From Defluviitaleaceae bacterium (lineage in GTDB: Bacteria > Bacillota > Clostridia > Lachnospirales > WRAA01), in NCBI GenBank assembly GCA_009780445.1, contig WRAA01000124.1, forward strand, positions 1 to 6,351: 6,351 nucleotides of DNA. The letters run 5' to 3'. Shown here in pieces: positions 1-6,351 of the stretch (position 1 is its first letter; the number at the start of each line of letters is the position of its first letter). A model generated the notes under the pieces. The model saw only the letters and a program-made list of their open reading frames with translations. It did no database searches and had not been told where the DNA came from. Both the position numbers and the translations under genes were made by a program.

Positions 1-630
1 CAGCTGGCCTACGGCGTGTCGGACATGATGTCCCACATCTTTGAACGCTACTTCACAAACACCACGGACACAGACCTCTCCGACAGCCTCTGCGAAGCCA
101 CCCTGCGCACCATCATCAAGAACGCCCCCGCGGTCTGCGCCGACATGAGCGACTACAGAGCCTGGGGCGAGATCGGCTTTGCCGGCACCGTGGCGCACAA
201 CGGCCTTCTCGGCCTGGGGCGCGAAGAGGACTGGGCCTGCCACGACATGGAGCACGAGCTTTCCGCGCACTATGACGTAGCCCACGGCGCGGGGCTTGCG
301 GTGCTTACGCCGGCGTGGATGTTGTATGTCTGCAAGGACAACATGCCGATGTTCGTGCAGTTCTCCGTAAACGTGATGGGCGTTAACGCAAGCTTCCGCG
401 ACCCCGACGCAATCGTGCGGGAGGGAATCGCGCGTCTGCGCGCCTTCTACAAGAGCATCGGCCTGCCGTCCACCCTGCAAGACCTGGGCATCGGCGGCGA
501 CAAGCTGGAGCTGATGGCCAAGCAAAGCACCCTCACCAGGGTTCCGCAAGGCCAAACAGAAAACCCCCTCGGCGGCCTGAAGGAACTGCGCTGGCAGGAC
601 GTCCTGGCAATCTACAATCTTGCGAAATAA
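1..630 (+). CDS. Iron-containing alcohol dehydrogenase (butanol dehydrogenase-like), C-terminal part
   Basis: This is the C-terminal 209 codons of a group III (iron-dependent) alcohol dehydrogenase, a cytoplasmic NAD(P)H-linked enzyme that interconverts aldehydes or ketones and alcohols. The reading frame is open to the left edge, so the GTG at 16 is an internal valine and not a start. The visible part is the all-helical metal-binding domain. Counting from codon 16, the four expected metal ligands can be placed: Asp3 and His7 in the DMMSH motif, His76 in CHDMEH, and His90 in VAHGAG. The spacings of 4 and 14 residues match the family. The HELSAHYDVAHGAGLA segment resembles the BdhA/YqhD-like butanol dehydrogenase branch more than the FucO branch. 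About half of the usual 380-390 residues is present. The substrate cannot be told from this fragment. It converges with the peptidase gene on the other strand, 4 bases between stops. Family assignment is strong; the BdhA-type subgroup is an inference. Confidence 0.93.
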   Translation, partial: QLAYGVSDMMSHIFERYFTNTTDTDLSDSLCEATLRTIIKNAPAVCADMSDYRAWGEIGFAGTVAHNGLLGLGREEDWACHDMEHELSAHYDVAHGAGLAVLTPAWMLYVCKDNMPMFVQFSVNVMGVNASFRDPDAIVREGIARLRAFYKSIGLPSTLQDLGIGGDKLELMAKQSTLTRVPQGQTENPLGGLKELRWQDVLAIYNLAK

Positions 631-634
631 ATCG

Positions 635-2575
635 CTATGACACGGGTATGAAGTAGTTGTTGTTCCTGTGGTCAATCAGGTTGAGCTTGCGGTTTAGGCC
701 GTCTGTGTGTTGTCCGCGTGTGAGGCGCGGCTCGCCCCGCACGGTGAATTCTTCGCCCGTAATCCAGCGTTCGCCGGCGCGGTGGTCACCCGCACTGCCG
801 TGTTCGTCAAAGTTTATGACGTAGTAGCGCAGGGCGAGGGTATCGCCGTCACGCAAGCGCACCATCTTTCTGTCCACGGTGTTGAACGCGCCGTTGGAGG
901 TGGGTACCGCGCCGACAATACGCCACCCGCCCTCCGCCGATGTGTCGCGCCGCACGATGATGTTCACGTCGTCGCCGTGCAGGACGGCCGGGATCGTGCG
1001 GCGTTGTGTGGCCGCGCCGTCGGCGTAGAGGCACGCGGGGCGGCCGTCCAGCAAGTACAGCTCTTCGGCGTAGTGCGGCTCGCGGTCGCGCCCCAGCATC
1101 ACGCCGGGCGTTTCGCCCACCTGCTTGTACGCCGCTTCGCCGAAACCAAGCTCCAAGCCCAGAGGCTGCCACGTTGTGAGACGAATGTCCGCGGCGTTGG
1201 CGGCCTCTTGCTGCGTCAGGGCAAACTCCGCGCCCTGCCCGCGCCCGGCCGCGCCGCGCCTGCGGAATATTCGCGGTCTCTGCAATTCTTCGGCGAACTT
1301 CATGATATAGGCCGTGTAGTTTGGCAGCTTGTTCATTGCGGCGTAGGTGCGCAGGTTATCGTCCAGCCCTTCCTTGTTGAAGAAGGGGTAGTACACGGCC
1401 AGGCCGCCCAGGCGGTAGTCGAAGTTGGTGTAGTTGACGATGACCGCCGTCTCCAGCGCGTCCTTGAGGCTCCGCACGACTGCCCTGTCGATGGTGCCTT
1501 CGAGAAGCCGCGCCATCTCGCGGATGTCCACCATGTCGCTCTCGCCGTCCTCGCCGCCGCTTCCGAAGTTGCGCGTACTGCGCCGCGCCTTTGAAAGCCG
1601 CCGGAACTCACCCTGCTTGAGCGCGTCCCCCGCGGCCAGCGCGAAGCCCTCGAAGGCCAACGCAAGCTCGCCCACCTTGGACAGATCCGTCACCGACATA
1701 GTAAGCAGGTCCACCCATTCCGAATCTACATAGAACTCCGCGTAACGCCGAACGATATGCTCGCCAATCTCCCGCCCTCCGTCATTGGGTCTGATATCGC
1801 CCAGAAAGGCGTAGTCCCAGCCCTGCTCCGGCTCCACCTCTTCCGACGCAATGAAGTAGTGCGCATACGCGCCGGCGATCTTCGCCATCTCGATGGTGGC
1901 CATCAGGCATGTGTCGAAGCCCAGGAACTCCAGCTTGTCGCCGCCGCCAAGCCCCGCCATGTCAAGCGCGTTGCCGATGTCCGCCAGCTTCATCAGGGCC
2001 ACATCGGGCATATGCTCGAAGCGTTCGTCCGCGCCGAAGCCCACCACCGCGCCGCCGCCGTGGTTCCACAGCACCAGCCCGTACTGCCGCGCGGGAAAGG
2101 TCTGCCGCGCAAGCCGCACAAAGCCGGCCAGCACCTGCGGATCCCCCATGGAGGCCTCGCCCGCGTCCGCCACCTTCACAAGCTCGCCGTCACGCAGGAA
2201 GAACACCGTGTTCACGTCGTCGGGGATGTCGTCGCGCCACCAGACATGGCTGCCGCCCGTGAACAGCACCACGTTTAAACGCTCCTCGTCGTAGCCGGAC
2301 GCGATCATCTCCGCGATATCCTCGCTGCCCGCGCCGTACTCGCTCTCCAGGTCCGAACCGTTCATGTAGACCATGACGGTAAGCTGCTTCTCGTCAAGCG
2401 GGGTGATGCCGCTTAACGCCGCAAACTCGATGGCTTGGCCGCCCTTCGTTTCATCGGCAGTGCCCGAACGCTGTGCCGCGCCCTGGGTCTGCGGCCTCTG
2501 CGCTTGCGTCTCGCCCGCGCCGCACCCCGCCGCCAGCATCGTAATTGTGAACAATATATAAATTTTTCGCAACAT
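635..2575 (-). CDS. Clostripain-family (C11) cysteine peptidase, predicted lipoprotein
   Basis: A 646-residue exported protein. The N-terminus (MLRKIYILFTITMLAAGC) is a short lipoprotein signal peptide with the lipidated cysteine predicted at residue 18; the -3 position is Ala rather than the usual Leu, which still fits lenient lipobox patterns. After a Gln/Gly-rich tether (about 20-50) comes a C11 core: MVYMNGSDLE at 68-77, the catalytic His172 in LWNHGGG, and the catalytic Cys223 in FDTCLM, followed by ASEEVEPEQGWDY (243-255), a family signature. A basic stretch (325-336) and an acidic Gly-rich loop (339-348) precede MVDIREMARLL. Residues from about 437 on begin with an Arg/Gly-rich linker and form a region of about 200 residues that I cannot assign. 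C11 enzymes such as clostripain and PmC11 cut after Arg or Lys; Asp221, two residues before the Cys, fits that preference. The ATG at 2575 has GGAG 9 bases upstream. Its physiological substrate is unknown. It likely acts on the outer face of the cytoplasmic membrane. Confidence 0.9.
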   Translation of the reverse strand: MLRKIYILFTITMLAAGCGAGETQAQRPQTQGAAQRSGTADETKGGQAIEFAALSGITPLDEKQLTVMVYMNGSDLESEYGAGSEDIAEMIASGYDEERLNVVLFTGGSHVWWRDDIPDDVNTVFFLRDGELVKVADAGEASMGDPQVLAGFVRLARQTFPARQYGLVLWNHGGGAVVGFGADERFEHMPDVALMKLADIGNALDMAGLGGGDKLEFLGFDTCLMATIEMAKIAGAYAHYFIASEEVEPEQGWDYAFLGDIRPNDGGREIGEHIVRRYAEFYVDSEWVDLLTMSVTDLSKVGELALAFEGFALAAGDALKQGEFRRLSKARRSTRNFGSGGEDGESDMVDIREMARLLEGTIDRAVVRSLKDALETAVIVNYTNFDYRLGGLAVYYPFFNKEGLDDNLRTYAAMNKLPNYTAYIMKFAEELQRPRIFRRRGAAGRGQGAEFALTQQEAANAADIRLTTWQPLGLELGFGEAAYKQVGETPGVMLGRDREPHYAEELYLLDGRPACLYADGAATQRRTIPAVLHGDDVNIIVRRDTSAEGGWRIVGAVPTSNGAFNTVDRKMVRLRDGDTLALRYYVINFDEHGSAGDHRAGERWITGEEFTVRGEPRLTRGQHTDGLNRKLNLIDHRNNNYFIPVS

Positions 2576-2578
2576 AGC

Positions 2579-2607
2579 TTTACTCTCCGCCCTCTATCAT
2601 ATATAAT
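2579..2607 (+). promoter_or_regulatory. Putative sigma-A-type promoter of tilS
   Basis: TTTACT (2579-2584, four of six matches to TTGACA), a 17-base spacer, and a perfect TATAAT (2602-2607). Transcription would begin near 2614 and give a leader of roughly 33 bases before the tilS ATG. The -35 element lies inside the leader of the divergent lipoprotein gene. This is a pattern match only. Confidence 0.55.
2585..2588 (-). promoter_or_regulatory. Ribosome binding site of the C11 lipoprotein gene
   Basis: Read on the - strand, GGAG lies 9 bases before the ATG at 2575. It supports this start, as does the signal peptide that begins directly at it. Confidence 0.65.
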
Positions 2608-2618
2608 GTCAAGGATAT

Positions 2619-2647
2619 AGTATACCCTCAAACATCGGTGGAATACA
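2619..2647 (-). promoter_or_regulatory. Possible promoter of the C11 lipoprotein gene (weak)
   Basis: On the - strand, TATACT (2619-2624, five of six matches to TATAAT) is a plausible -10. The position 17 bases upstream (2642-2647) reads TGTATT, a poor -35. Transcription would start near 2612, giving a leader of about 36 bases. If real, this promoter overlaps the tilS promoter region and the tilS start. It could depend on an activator or another sigma factor. Confidence 0.25.
2637..2642 (+). promoter_or_regulatory. Ribosome binding site that decides the tilS start
   Basis: GGTGGA lies 4 bases before the ATG at 2647. The in-frame GTG at 2638 is part of this site and has no ribosome binding site of its own, so the ATG is preferred. 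Confidence 0.5.
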
Positions 2648-4062
2648 TGAACGACCTAATATTCGACACCATAACCCGCCACGGGATGTTTTCACGCGGC
2701 GACAACGTAGTGCTGGGGCTTTCCGGCGGCGCGGATTCCATGTGCCTCCTGCACGTGCTGACGCGTCTGCGGCACGATCTGGATCTGCGGCTTGTGTGCG
2801 CACACATACACCACGGCATACGCGAAGCTTCCGGTCAGGAAGAAACCTTCGTGCGGGCGCGGTGCGAAGCGGCCGGCGTTCCGCTGTGTGTCTACCATGT
2901 GGACACCCCCGCCCACGCCGCCGCGCTAAAAACCGGCACGGAAGCCGCCGCGCGGGATCTGCGCTATCAATGTTTCGAGTTATGCGGCAGGGATCTGGAC
3001 GGGGACTTCAAAATCGCCACAGCCCACACACACAGCGACAATGTAGAGACCGTGCTGATGCGCTTCCTGCGCGGCGCGGGTTCCCTCGGCCTTGGCGGCA
3101 TTTGGCCCAAACGCGGCAACATCGTGCGCCCGCTTATCACCGTCACGCGGGCGCAGGTCTTGGCGTACAACACCCGCCACGGCATAACATACGTCCAAGA
3201 TGAATCAAACGCGGACAACAGCTACACCCGCAACAAGCTGCGCAACGAGCTTCTGCCGCAGCTAACGCGTGATTTCAACCCGAACATCGCCGACACCATC
3301 ACGCGCACAGCAGAACTCACCCGCGACGACAACGACTACATCGAGAGCCACGCTCAAGCCGCGCTGGAACAATGCACCGCCACCCGCGAACCCGGCGCGG
3401 TAACTCTTCACATTCCGCGCCTTCTGGCCGCGCACCCCGCCGTAACGCGCCGCGTTGTCCGCCTCGCGGTTCACGCCCTGCGCGGCAGCGCCACCGACAT
3501 CTCGGCCGCGCACGTACAGGCGGCTCTGGACATCGCCGGCGGCCACACGGGCAGACGCGCGGACATCGGCGGCGGCCTCTGCGCCGAAAAATCCTACGAC
3601 AGCCTGCGCCTCGGCACCCCCGCGCAGGCCCCAAGCGGCTTCGCCCACACTTTGGTATACGACAGCCCTGCCTACATCGCCCAACTGCAAAGCTATGTCC
3701 TGCTCTCCCGCCGCAAACCCGGCAATATGCCGCCGCACGCGCAGTACGCGGCCTTCGCGGCGGACGCACACACACCCGTAACCCTGCGCACGCGTAGGCC
3801 CGGCGACATCTTCGGCTCGAAAAAGCTGAAGGACCACTTCATCGACACCAAGACTCCGCGCGCGGATCGCGGTCTAATCCCGCTGATCGCGCAGGGGCAT
3901 GTCATACTCTGGGTGCTTAATGCCCGCGGCGAAACATCCCGCAAGCACGCACCCGCGCCGCACGGCCATACCGCAGTTCCGCGCGGCGAAACACTACACA
4001 TCACAATCTGGAGGCACTCACATGAACCCATCTCTGAAGGAAGTCGTACTACCCATGATTAG
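2647..4062 (+). CDS. tilS: tRNA(Ile)-lysidine synthase TilS
   Basis: TilS attaches lysine to C34 of the CAU-anticodon isoleucine tRNA using ATP, so that it reads AUA and is charged with Ile instead of Met. It is normally essential and cytoplasmic. The 471-residue protein has the whole family layout. The PP-loop SGGADS (26-31) binds ATP. It is followed by AHIHHGIRE (52-60), the TEAAARDLRY block (98-107), and AHTHSDNVETVLMRFLRGAG (126-145), in which S-D-N stands where many homologues have D-D-Q. Then come RPLITVTR (161-168) and DESNADNSYTRNKLRNELLP (185-204). The C-terminal tRNA-binding domain includes RTRRPGDIFGSKKLKDHFID (381-400) and a WVLNARGE strand. The last 13 codons lie inside hpt in another frame, beyond the usual domain end. 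It is first in a tilS-hpt-ftsH operon and divergent from the lipoprotein gene. The GTG at 2638 would add only three residues. Confidence 0.97.
   Translation: MNDLIFDTITRHGMFSRGDNVVLGLSGGADSMCLLHVLTRLRHDLDLRLVCAHIHHGIREASGQEETFVRARCEAAGVPLCVYHVDTPAHAAALKTGTEAAARDLRYQCFELCGRDLDGDFKIATAHTHSDNVETVLMRFLRGAGSLGLGGIWPKRGNIVRPLITVTRAQVLAYNTRHGITYVQDESNADNSYTRNKLRNELLPQLTRDFNPNIADTITRTAELTRDDNDYIESHAQAALEQCTATREPGAVTLHIPRLLAAHPAVTRRVVRLAVHALRGSATDISAAHVQAALDIAGGHTGRRADIGGGLCAEKSYDSLRLGTPAQAPSGFAHTLVYDSPAYIAQLQSYVLLSRRKPGNMPPHAQYAAFAADAHTPVTLRTRRPGDIFGSKKLKDHFIDTKTPRADRGLIPLIAQGHVILWVLNARGETSRKHAPAPHGHTAVPRGETLHITIWRHSHEPISEGSRTTHD
4010..4014 (+). promoter_or_regulatory. Ribosome binding site of hpt, inside tilS
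   Basis: A perfect GGAGG lies 7 bases before the ATG at 4022, within the tilS coding sequence. It fixes the hpt start 41 bases before the tilS stop ends, and it suggests that hpt is translated in coupling with tilS. Confidence 0.85.
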
Positions 4063-4576
4063 CGCGGAAGAAATAGACGCACGCCTGTGCGAACTCGCAC
4101 GCGAGATCGAAGCCGGCTTCACCGGCGAAACGCTGACCCTGGTCTGCACGCTCAAGGGCGCGGTCGTGTTCTTTGTGGATCTCGCCAAGAAGCTCTCCAT
4201 GCCCCTGAAGATGGACTTCCTCGAGGCCGCCAGCTACGGCGACGCGCAGAACTCCAGCGGCATCATCAAGATCAGCAAGGACCTCACCAACACTATCACG
4301 GGCGAACACGTAGTCCTGATCGAGGACATCATCGACACCGGCGCGACACTAAGCCAGCTCCGCGCACACCTCCTGCGCCAAAAGCCCGCCAGCTTCAAGA
4401 TATGCGCCCTGCTGGACAAGCCCTCCCGCCGCATAGTGGACGACGTAACGCCCGACTACGTAGGTTTCACAATCGAGGACAAATTCGTCCTTGGTTATGG
4501 GCTGGACTATATGCAGCGTTACCGCAATCTGCCCTACATCGGCACCATGCAGTTTGTTGAAGCATCTTCTAGTTGA
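4022..4576 (+). CDS. hpt: Hypoxanthine phosphoribosyltransferase
   Basis: This cytoplasmic purine-salvage enzyme makes IMP from hypoxanthine and PRPP, and usually GMP from guanine. At 184 residues it is of normal bacterial length. The PRPP-binding motif VVLIEDIIDTGATL is at 97-110; Glu101, Asp102 and the presumed catalytic base Asp105 are all present. The flexible-loop Ser-Tyr pair is at 71-72 (AASYGDAQNSSG). Lys133 in LDKP, and the base-contacting KFV (154-156) with Asp162 in GYGLDY, match the positions known from human and bacterial HPRTs. YRNLPYIG (167-174) is also conserved. The tail after it (TMQFVEASSS) is short. The ATG at 4022 is chosen for its GGAGG and because the conserved region begins soon after it. 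The gene overlaps tilS by 41 bases in a different frame and precedes ftsH by 67 bases with no terminator hairpin between them. Confidence 0.96.
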   Translation: MNPSLKEVVLPMISAEEIDARLCELAREIEAGFTGETLTLVCTLKGAVVFFVDLAKKLSMPLKMDFLEAASYGDAQNSSGIIKISKDLTNTITGEHVVLIEDIIDTGATLSQLRAHLLRQKPASFKICALLDKPSRRIVDDVTPDYVGFTIEDKFVLGYGLDYMQRYRNLPYIGTMQFVEASSS

Positions 4577-4601
4577 TTTTGCGTGTGAGATATGATAGTA
4601 T
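4573..4601 (+). promoter_or_regulatory. Putative promoter in front of ftsH
   Basis: TTGATT (4573-4578, four of six matches, overlapping the hpt stop) is followed after 17 bases by TAGTAT (4596-4601, four of six). A better -10 look-alike, TATGAT (4591-4596), sits too close to this -35. The surrounding 4577-4643 gap is visibly more AT-rich than the genes. A start near 4608 would give a leader of about 36 bases. ftsH may therefore be transcribed both from the operon and by itself. Confidence 0.35.
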
Positions 4602-4630
4602 TTAAGTGTACATCATGAAATTGCACTGAA

Positions 4631-4636
4631 AGAGGG
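4631..4636 (+). promoter_or_regulatory. Ribosome binding site that decides the TTG start of ftsH
   Basis: AGAGGG lies 7 bases before the TTG at 4644. No ATG or GTG is available in this frame between the upstream in-frame TAG (4596-4598) and the first transmembrane segment, so TTG is the only sensible start. Confidence 0.7.
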
Positions 4637-4643
4637 TTGTTCA

Positions 4644-6351
4644 TTGAAAAAATATTCTCGATCATTCACGATCTACCTGATCATATTTGCGTTCATCATA
4701 ACTGTGTTGTTTGCGGCGCAGGCCACAAACCAGCCTATCGAGACCATCGCCTATACCTACAGCGACCTGCTGGCGGATATCGAGGCAGGTTATGTAGAAC
4801 GCGTGGAGATCAACCGCGACACCGATGTCGGCAACGCCGGCCGCGCACTTGTACAGCGCACAGACGGAGTAACCGCGCCGCTGGAAATCCCTGTGATGGA
4901 CGTATTCATGGCCATGATCCACGAAGCGGCGGCAACCACCGAGTTCCCCTTCGAGATCGTAACACTTCCGACACCGCGGCCAAGCTGGTTCATGTCCTTC
5001 CTGCCGCCGGTTATCATCATGGTTGTGTCGATCTTCCTGTTGCTGTTTATCATCCAGCAGATGCAGGGTGGAGGCGGAGGCGGACGCGGCGTGATGAACT
5101 TCGGCAAGAGCCGCGCGCGCCAAGTTAACCTGGACGACCGCGGCAAGATCACCTTCTCCCAAGTGGCCGGCCTGGAGGAAGAAAAGGCCGAGCTGGAGGA
5201 AGTTGTCGAGTTCCTGAAACACCCTAAGAAATTTATGGAGATCGGCGCGCGTATCCCCAAGGGCATACTGCTGGTGGGGCCGCCTGGAACGGGCAAGACC
5301 TACCTGGCCAAGGCCTGCGCGGGAGAGGCGGGCGTTCCGTTTTTCAGCATCTCCGGCTCCGACTTTGTTGAGATGTTCGTGGGCGTTGGCGCGTCCCGCG
5401 TGCGTGATCTCTTCGAGCAAGCCAAGAAGAACTCACCCTGCATCATCTTCATAGACGAGATCGACGCCGTTGGCCGGCGCAGAGGTGCCGGGCTTGGCGG
5501 CGGACACGATGAGCGCGAGCAGACGCTGAACCAGCTTCTTGTGGAAATGGACGGCTTCGGCATCAACGACGGCGTGATCATCCTTGCCGCCACGAACCGC
5601 CCGGACATCCTTGACCCCGCCCTGCTGCGCCCCGGCCGCTTCGACAGGCGCGTAGTCGTGGGCAAGCCCGACGTAAAGGGGCGCGAACAAGTCCTCAAGA
5701 TCCACGCAAAAACGAAGTCCGTCAGCACCGACGTTGACTTTCGCGTTGTGGCGCAGACCACCGCCGGCTTCACCCCCGCGGATCTCGAAAACCTGCTGAA
5801 CGAAGCCGCCCTTCTCTCCGCGCGCTCCAACAAGAAAGAAGTGGACATGGACGAGATGCGCCGCGCCTTTATCAAGGTCGGCATAGGCACGGAGAAAAAG
5901 AGCCGCGTTATCTCCGAACGCGAGAAGCGCATAACCGCGTACCACGAGGCCGGCCACGCGATCATGTTCGAAATGCTGGACGAGATCGACCCAACCTACA
6001 TGATATCCATTGTACCCACGGGCATGGCGGGCGGCTACACAATGCCCCTGCCCGGCGAAGATAAGGGCTACCACACCAAGAAGTTCATGGAGCAGACAAT
6101 CACATCCCTGCTGGGCGGGCGGGCCGCCGAAGCCATCGTGCTGGGCGACATCACCACAGGCGCGTCCAACGATATCGAACGCGCAACGGCAATCGCTCGC
6201 AACATGGTTACAAAGTTCGGAATGAGCGAAGTGCTGGGGCCGATCCAGTTCGGCGACGATAACGACGAAGTGTTCCTTGGGCGCGACCTTGCCCAGGCGC
6301 GCAACTACGGCGAACAAGTGGCCTCGCAGATCGACGCGGAGATCAAGCGCA
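4644..6351 (+). CDS. ftsH: ATP-dependent zinc metalloprotease FtsH (3' end outside window)
   Basis: FtsH is a hexameric membrane-anchored AAA+ protease that unfolds and degrades misassembled membrane proteins and some cytosolic regulators. In all, 569 codons are visible; the usual length is about 600-650, so only the tail is missing. In order: transmembrane segment 1 (about 8-25), an extracytoplasmic domain (about 26-113), transmembrane segment 2 (about 115-138), and a Gly-rich linker (142-147). The AAA module carries Walker A GPPGTGKT (212-219), the pore loop FVGVGA (245-250), Walker B IIFIDEID (267-274), and the second region of homology around TNRPDILDPALLRPGRFDR (317-335) with arginine fingers Arg332 and Arg335. 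The protease domain has the zinc site HEAGH (434-438) and the third ligand Asp510 in TGASNDIE. All catalytic residues are present. The start is TTG with a good ribosome binding site. The frame is open to the right edge. The sequence after HEAGH (MAGGYTMPLP, DEVFLGRD) resembles clostridial FtsH. Confidence 0.97.
   Translation, partial: MKKYSRSFTIYLIIFAFIITVLFAAQATNQPIETIAYTYSDLLADIEAGYVERVEINRDTDVGNAGRALVQRTDGVTAPLEIPVMDVFMAMIHEAAATTEFPFEIVTLPTPRPSWFMSFLPPVIIMVVSIFLLLFIIQQMQGGGGGGRGVMNFGKSRARQVNLDDRGKITFSQVAGLEEEKAELEEVVEFLKHPKKFMEIGARIPKGILLVGPPGTGKTYLAKACAGEAGVPFFSISGSDFVEMFVGVGASRVRDLFEQAKKNSPCIIFIDEIDAVGRRRGAGLGGGHDEREQTLNQLLVEMDGFGINDGVIILAATNRPDILDPALLRPGRFDRRVVVGKPDVKGREQVLKIHAKTKSVSTDVDFRVVAQTTAGFTPADLENLLNEAALLSARSNKKEVDMDEMRRAFIKVGIGTEKKSRVISEREKRITAYHEAGHAIMFEMLDEIDPTYMISIVPTGMAGGYTMPLPGEDKGYHTKKFMEQTITSLLGGRAAEAIVLGDITTGASNDIERATAIARNMVTKFGMSEVLGPIQFGDDNDEVFLGRDLAQARNYGEQVASQIDAEIKR

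Noticed and set aside
622..635. Short inverted repeat GCGA-AATAAA-TCGC at the convergent gene ends
   Set aside because: The stem is only 4 base pairs and there is no T-run, so it is too weak to call a terminator.
707..1594. Long + strand reading frame of 295 codons antisense to the C11 lipoprotein gene
   Set aside because: It lies wholly opposite a recognisable peptidase gene, has no recognisable domain, and is Arg/Val/Ala-rich as expected for a shadow frame in GC-rich DNA.
2607..2612. Perfect TTGACA on the - strand upstream of the lipoprotein gene
   Set aside because: No -10 element at 16-18 bases; the nearest TATGAT is only 5 bases away. Probably chance in AT-rich sequence.
2638..2640. 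GTG as an alternative tilS start
   Set aside because: It lies inside the ribosome binding site for the ATG at 2647 and has no such site of its own.
3022..3084. TilS motif with S-D-N in place of D-D-Q after the AHTH histidines
   Set aside because: This position varies among TilS proteins (N-D forms are seen in Aquifex and clostridia). The PP-loop and other motifs are intact, so loss of function is not indicated.
3262..3837. - strand frame of 191 codons antisense to tilS
   Set aside because: Low-complexity Ala/Gly/Val/Arg composition opposite conserved tilS sequence; a GC-rich shadow.
4469..4480. Hpt has Glu where many homologues have Pro in IPDKF
   Set aside because: The residue is not catalytic, and all PRPP- and base-contacting residues are present; ordinary variation.
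4615..4629. Four-codon mini-frame ATG AAA TTG CAC TGA before ftsH, possible leader peptide
   Set aside because: Too short, no ribosome binding site, and no attenuator-like structure follows. Likely chance.
5061..5090. Gly-codon repeat in ftsH
   Set aside because: A Gly-rich linker after the second transmembrane segment is normal in FtsH.
4662..6317. Two long - strand frames (4662-5420 and 5433-6317) antisense to ftsH
   Set aside because: The + strand frame carries every FtsH motif. The antisense frames show only His/Val/Arg-rich shadow composition and no domain.

Overview
This 6.35-kb GC-rich window reads as ordinary chromosomal DNA from a bacterium of the Firmicutes, most likely a high-GC member of the Clostridia. 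That placement is an inference. It rests on the gene order tilS-hpt-ftsH, which is a classic Firmicutes arrangement, on the clostridial flavour of the FtsH and TilS sequences, and on a clostripain-type (C11) lipoprotein. I see no rRNA, tRNA, CRISPR array, insertion sequence, integrase or phage gene, and no gene-free stretch longer than about 70 bases.

Layout: (1) Positions 1-630, + strand, hold the C-terminal half of an iron-dependent alcohol dehydrogenase whose start lies off the left edge. (2) Positions 635-2575, - strand, hold a 646-residue predicted lipoprotein with a complete C11 (clostripain-family) cysteine peptidase core and a C-terminal region I cannot assign. It converges on the dehydrogenase with only 4 bases between the stop codons. 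(3) Positions 2576-2646 are a short AT-rich divergent promoter region. (4) From 2647 rightwards, + strand, come tilS (tRNA-Ile lysidine synthase), hpt (hypoxanthine phosphoribosyltransferase, starting 41 bases inside tilS) and ftsH (membrane AAA+ zinc protease). ftsH uses a TTG start and runs off the right edge with 569 codons visible.

The right half is a housekeeping operon. It covers decoding of AUA codons through lysidine-modified tRNA, purine salvage, and membrane protein quality control. A promoter-like sequence lies just before ftsH, so ftsH may also be transcribed separately. The left half is lineage-specific: a fermentative or redox alcohol dehydrogenase and an exported, membrane-anchored protease. 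All genes have typical high-GC coding character, and their catalytic motifs are intact where visible. I found no new biological system. The points worth a second look are modest: the tilS/hpt overlap, the regulation of ftsH, the processing and C-terminal region of the C11 lipoprotein, and the compact divergent promoter.
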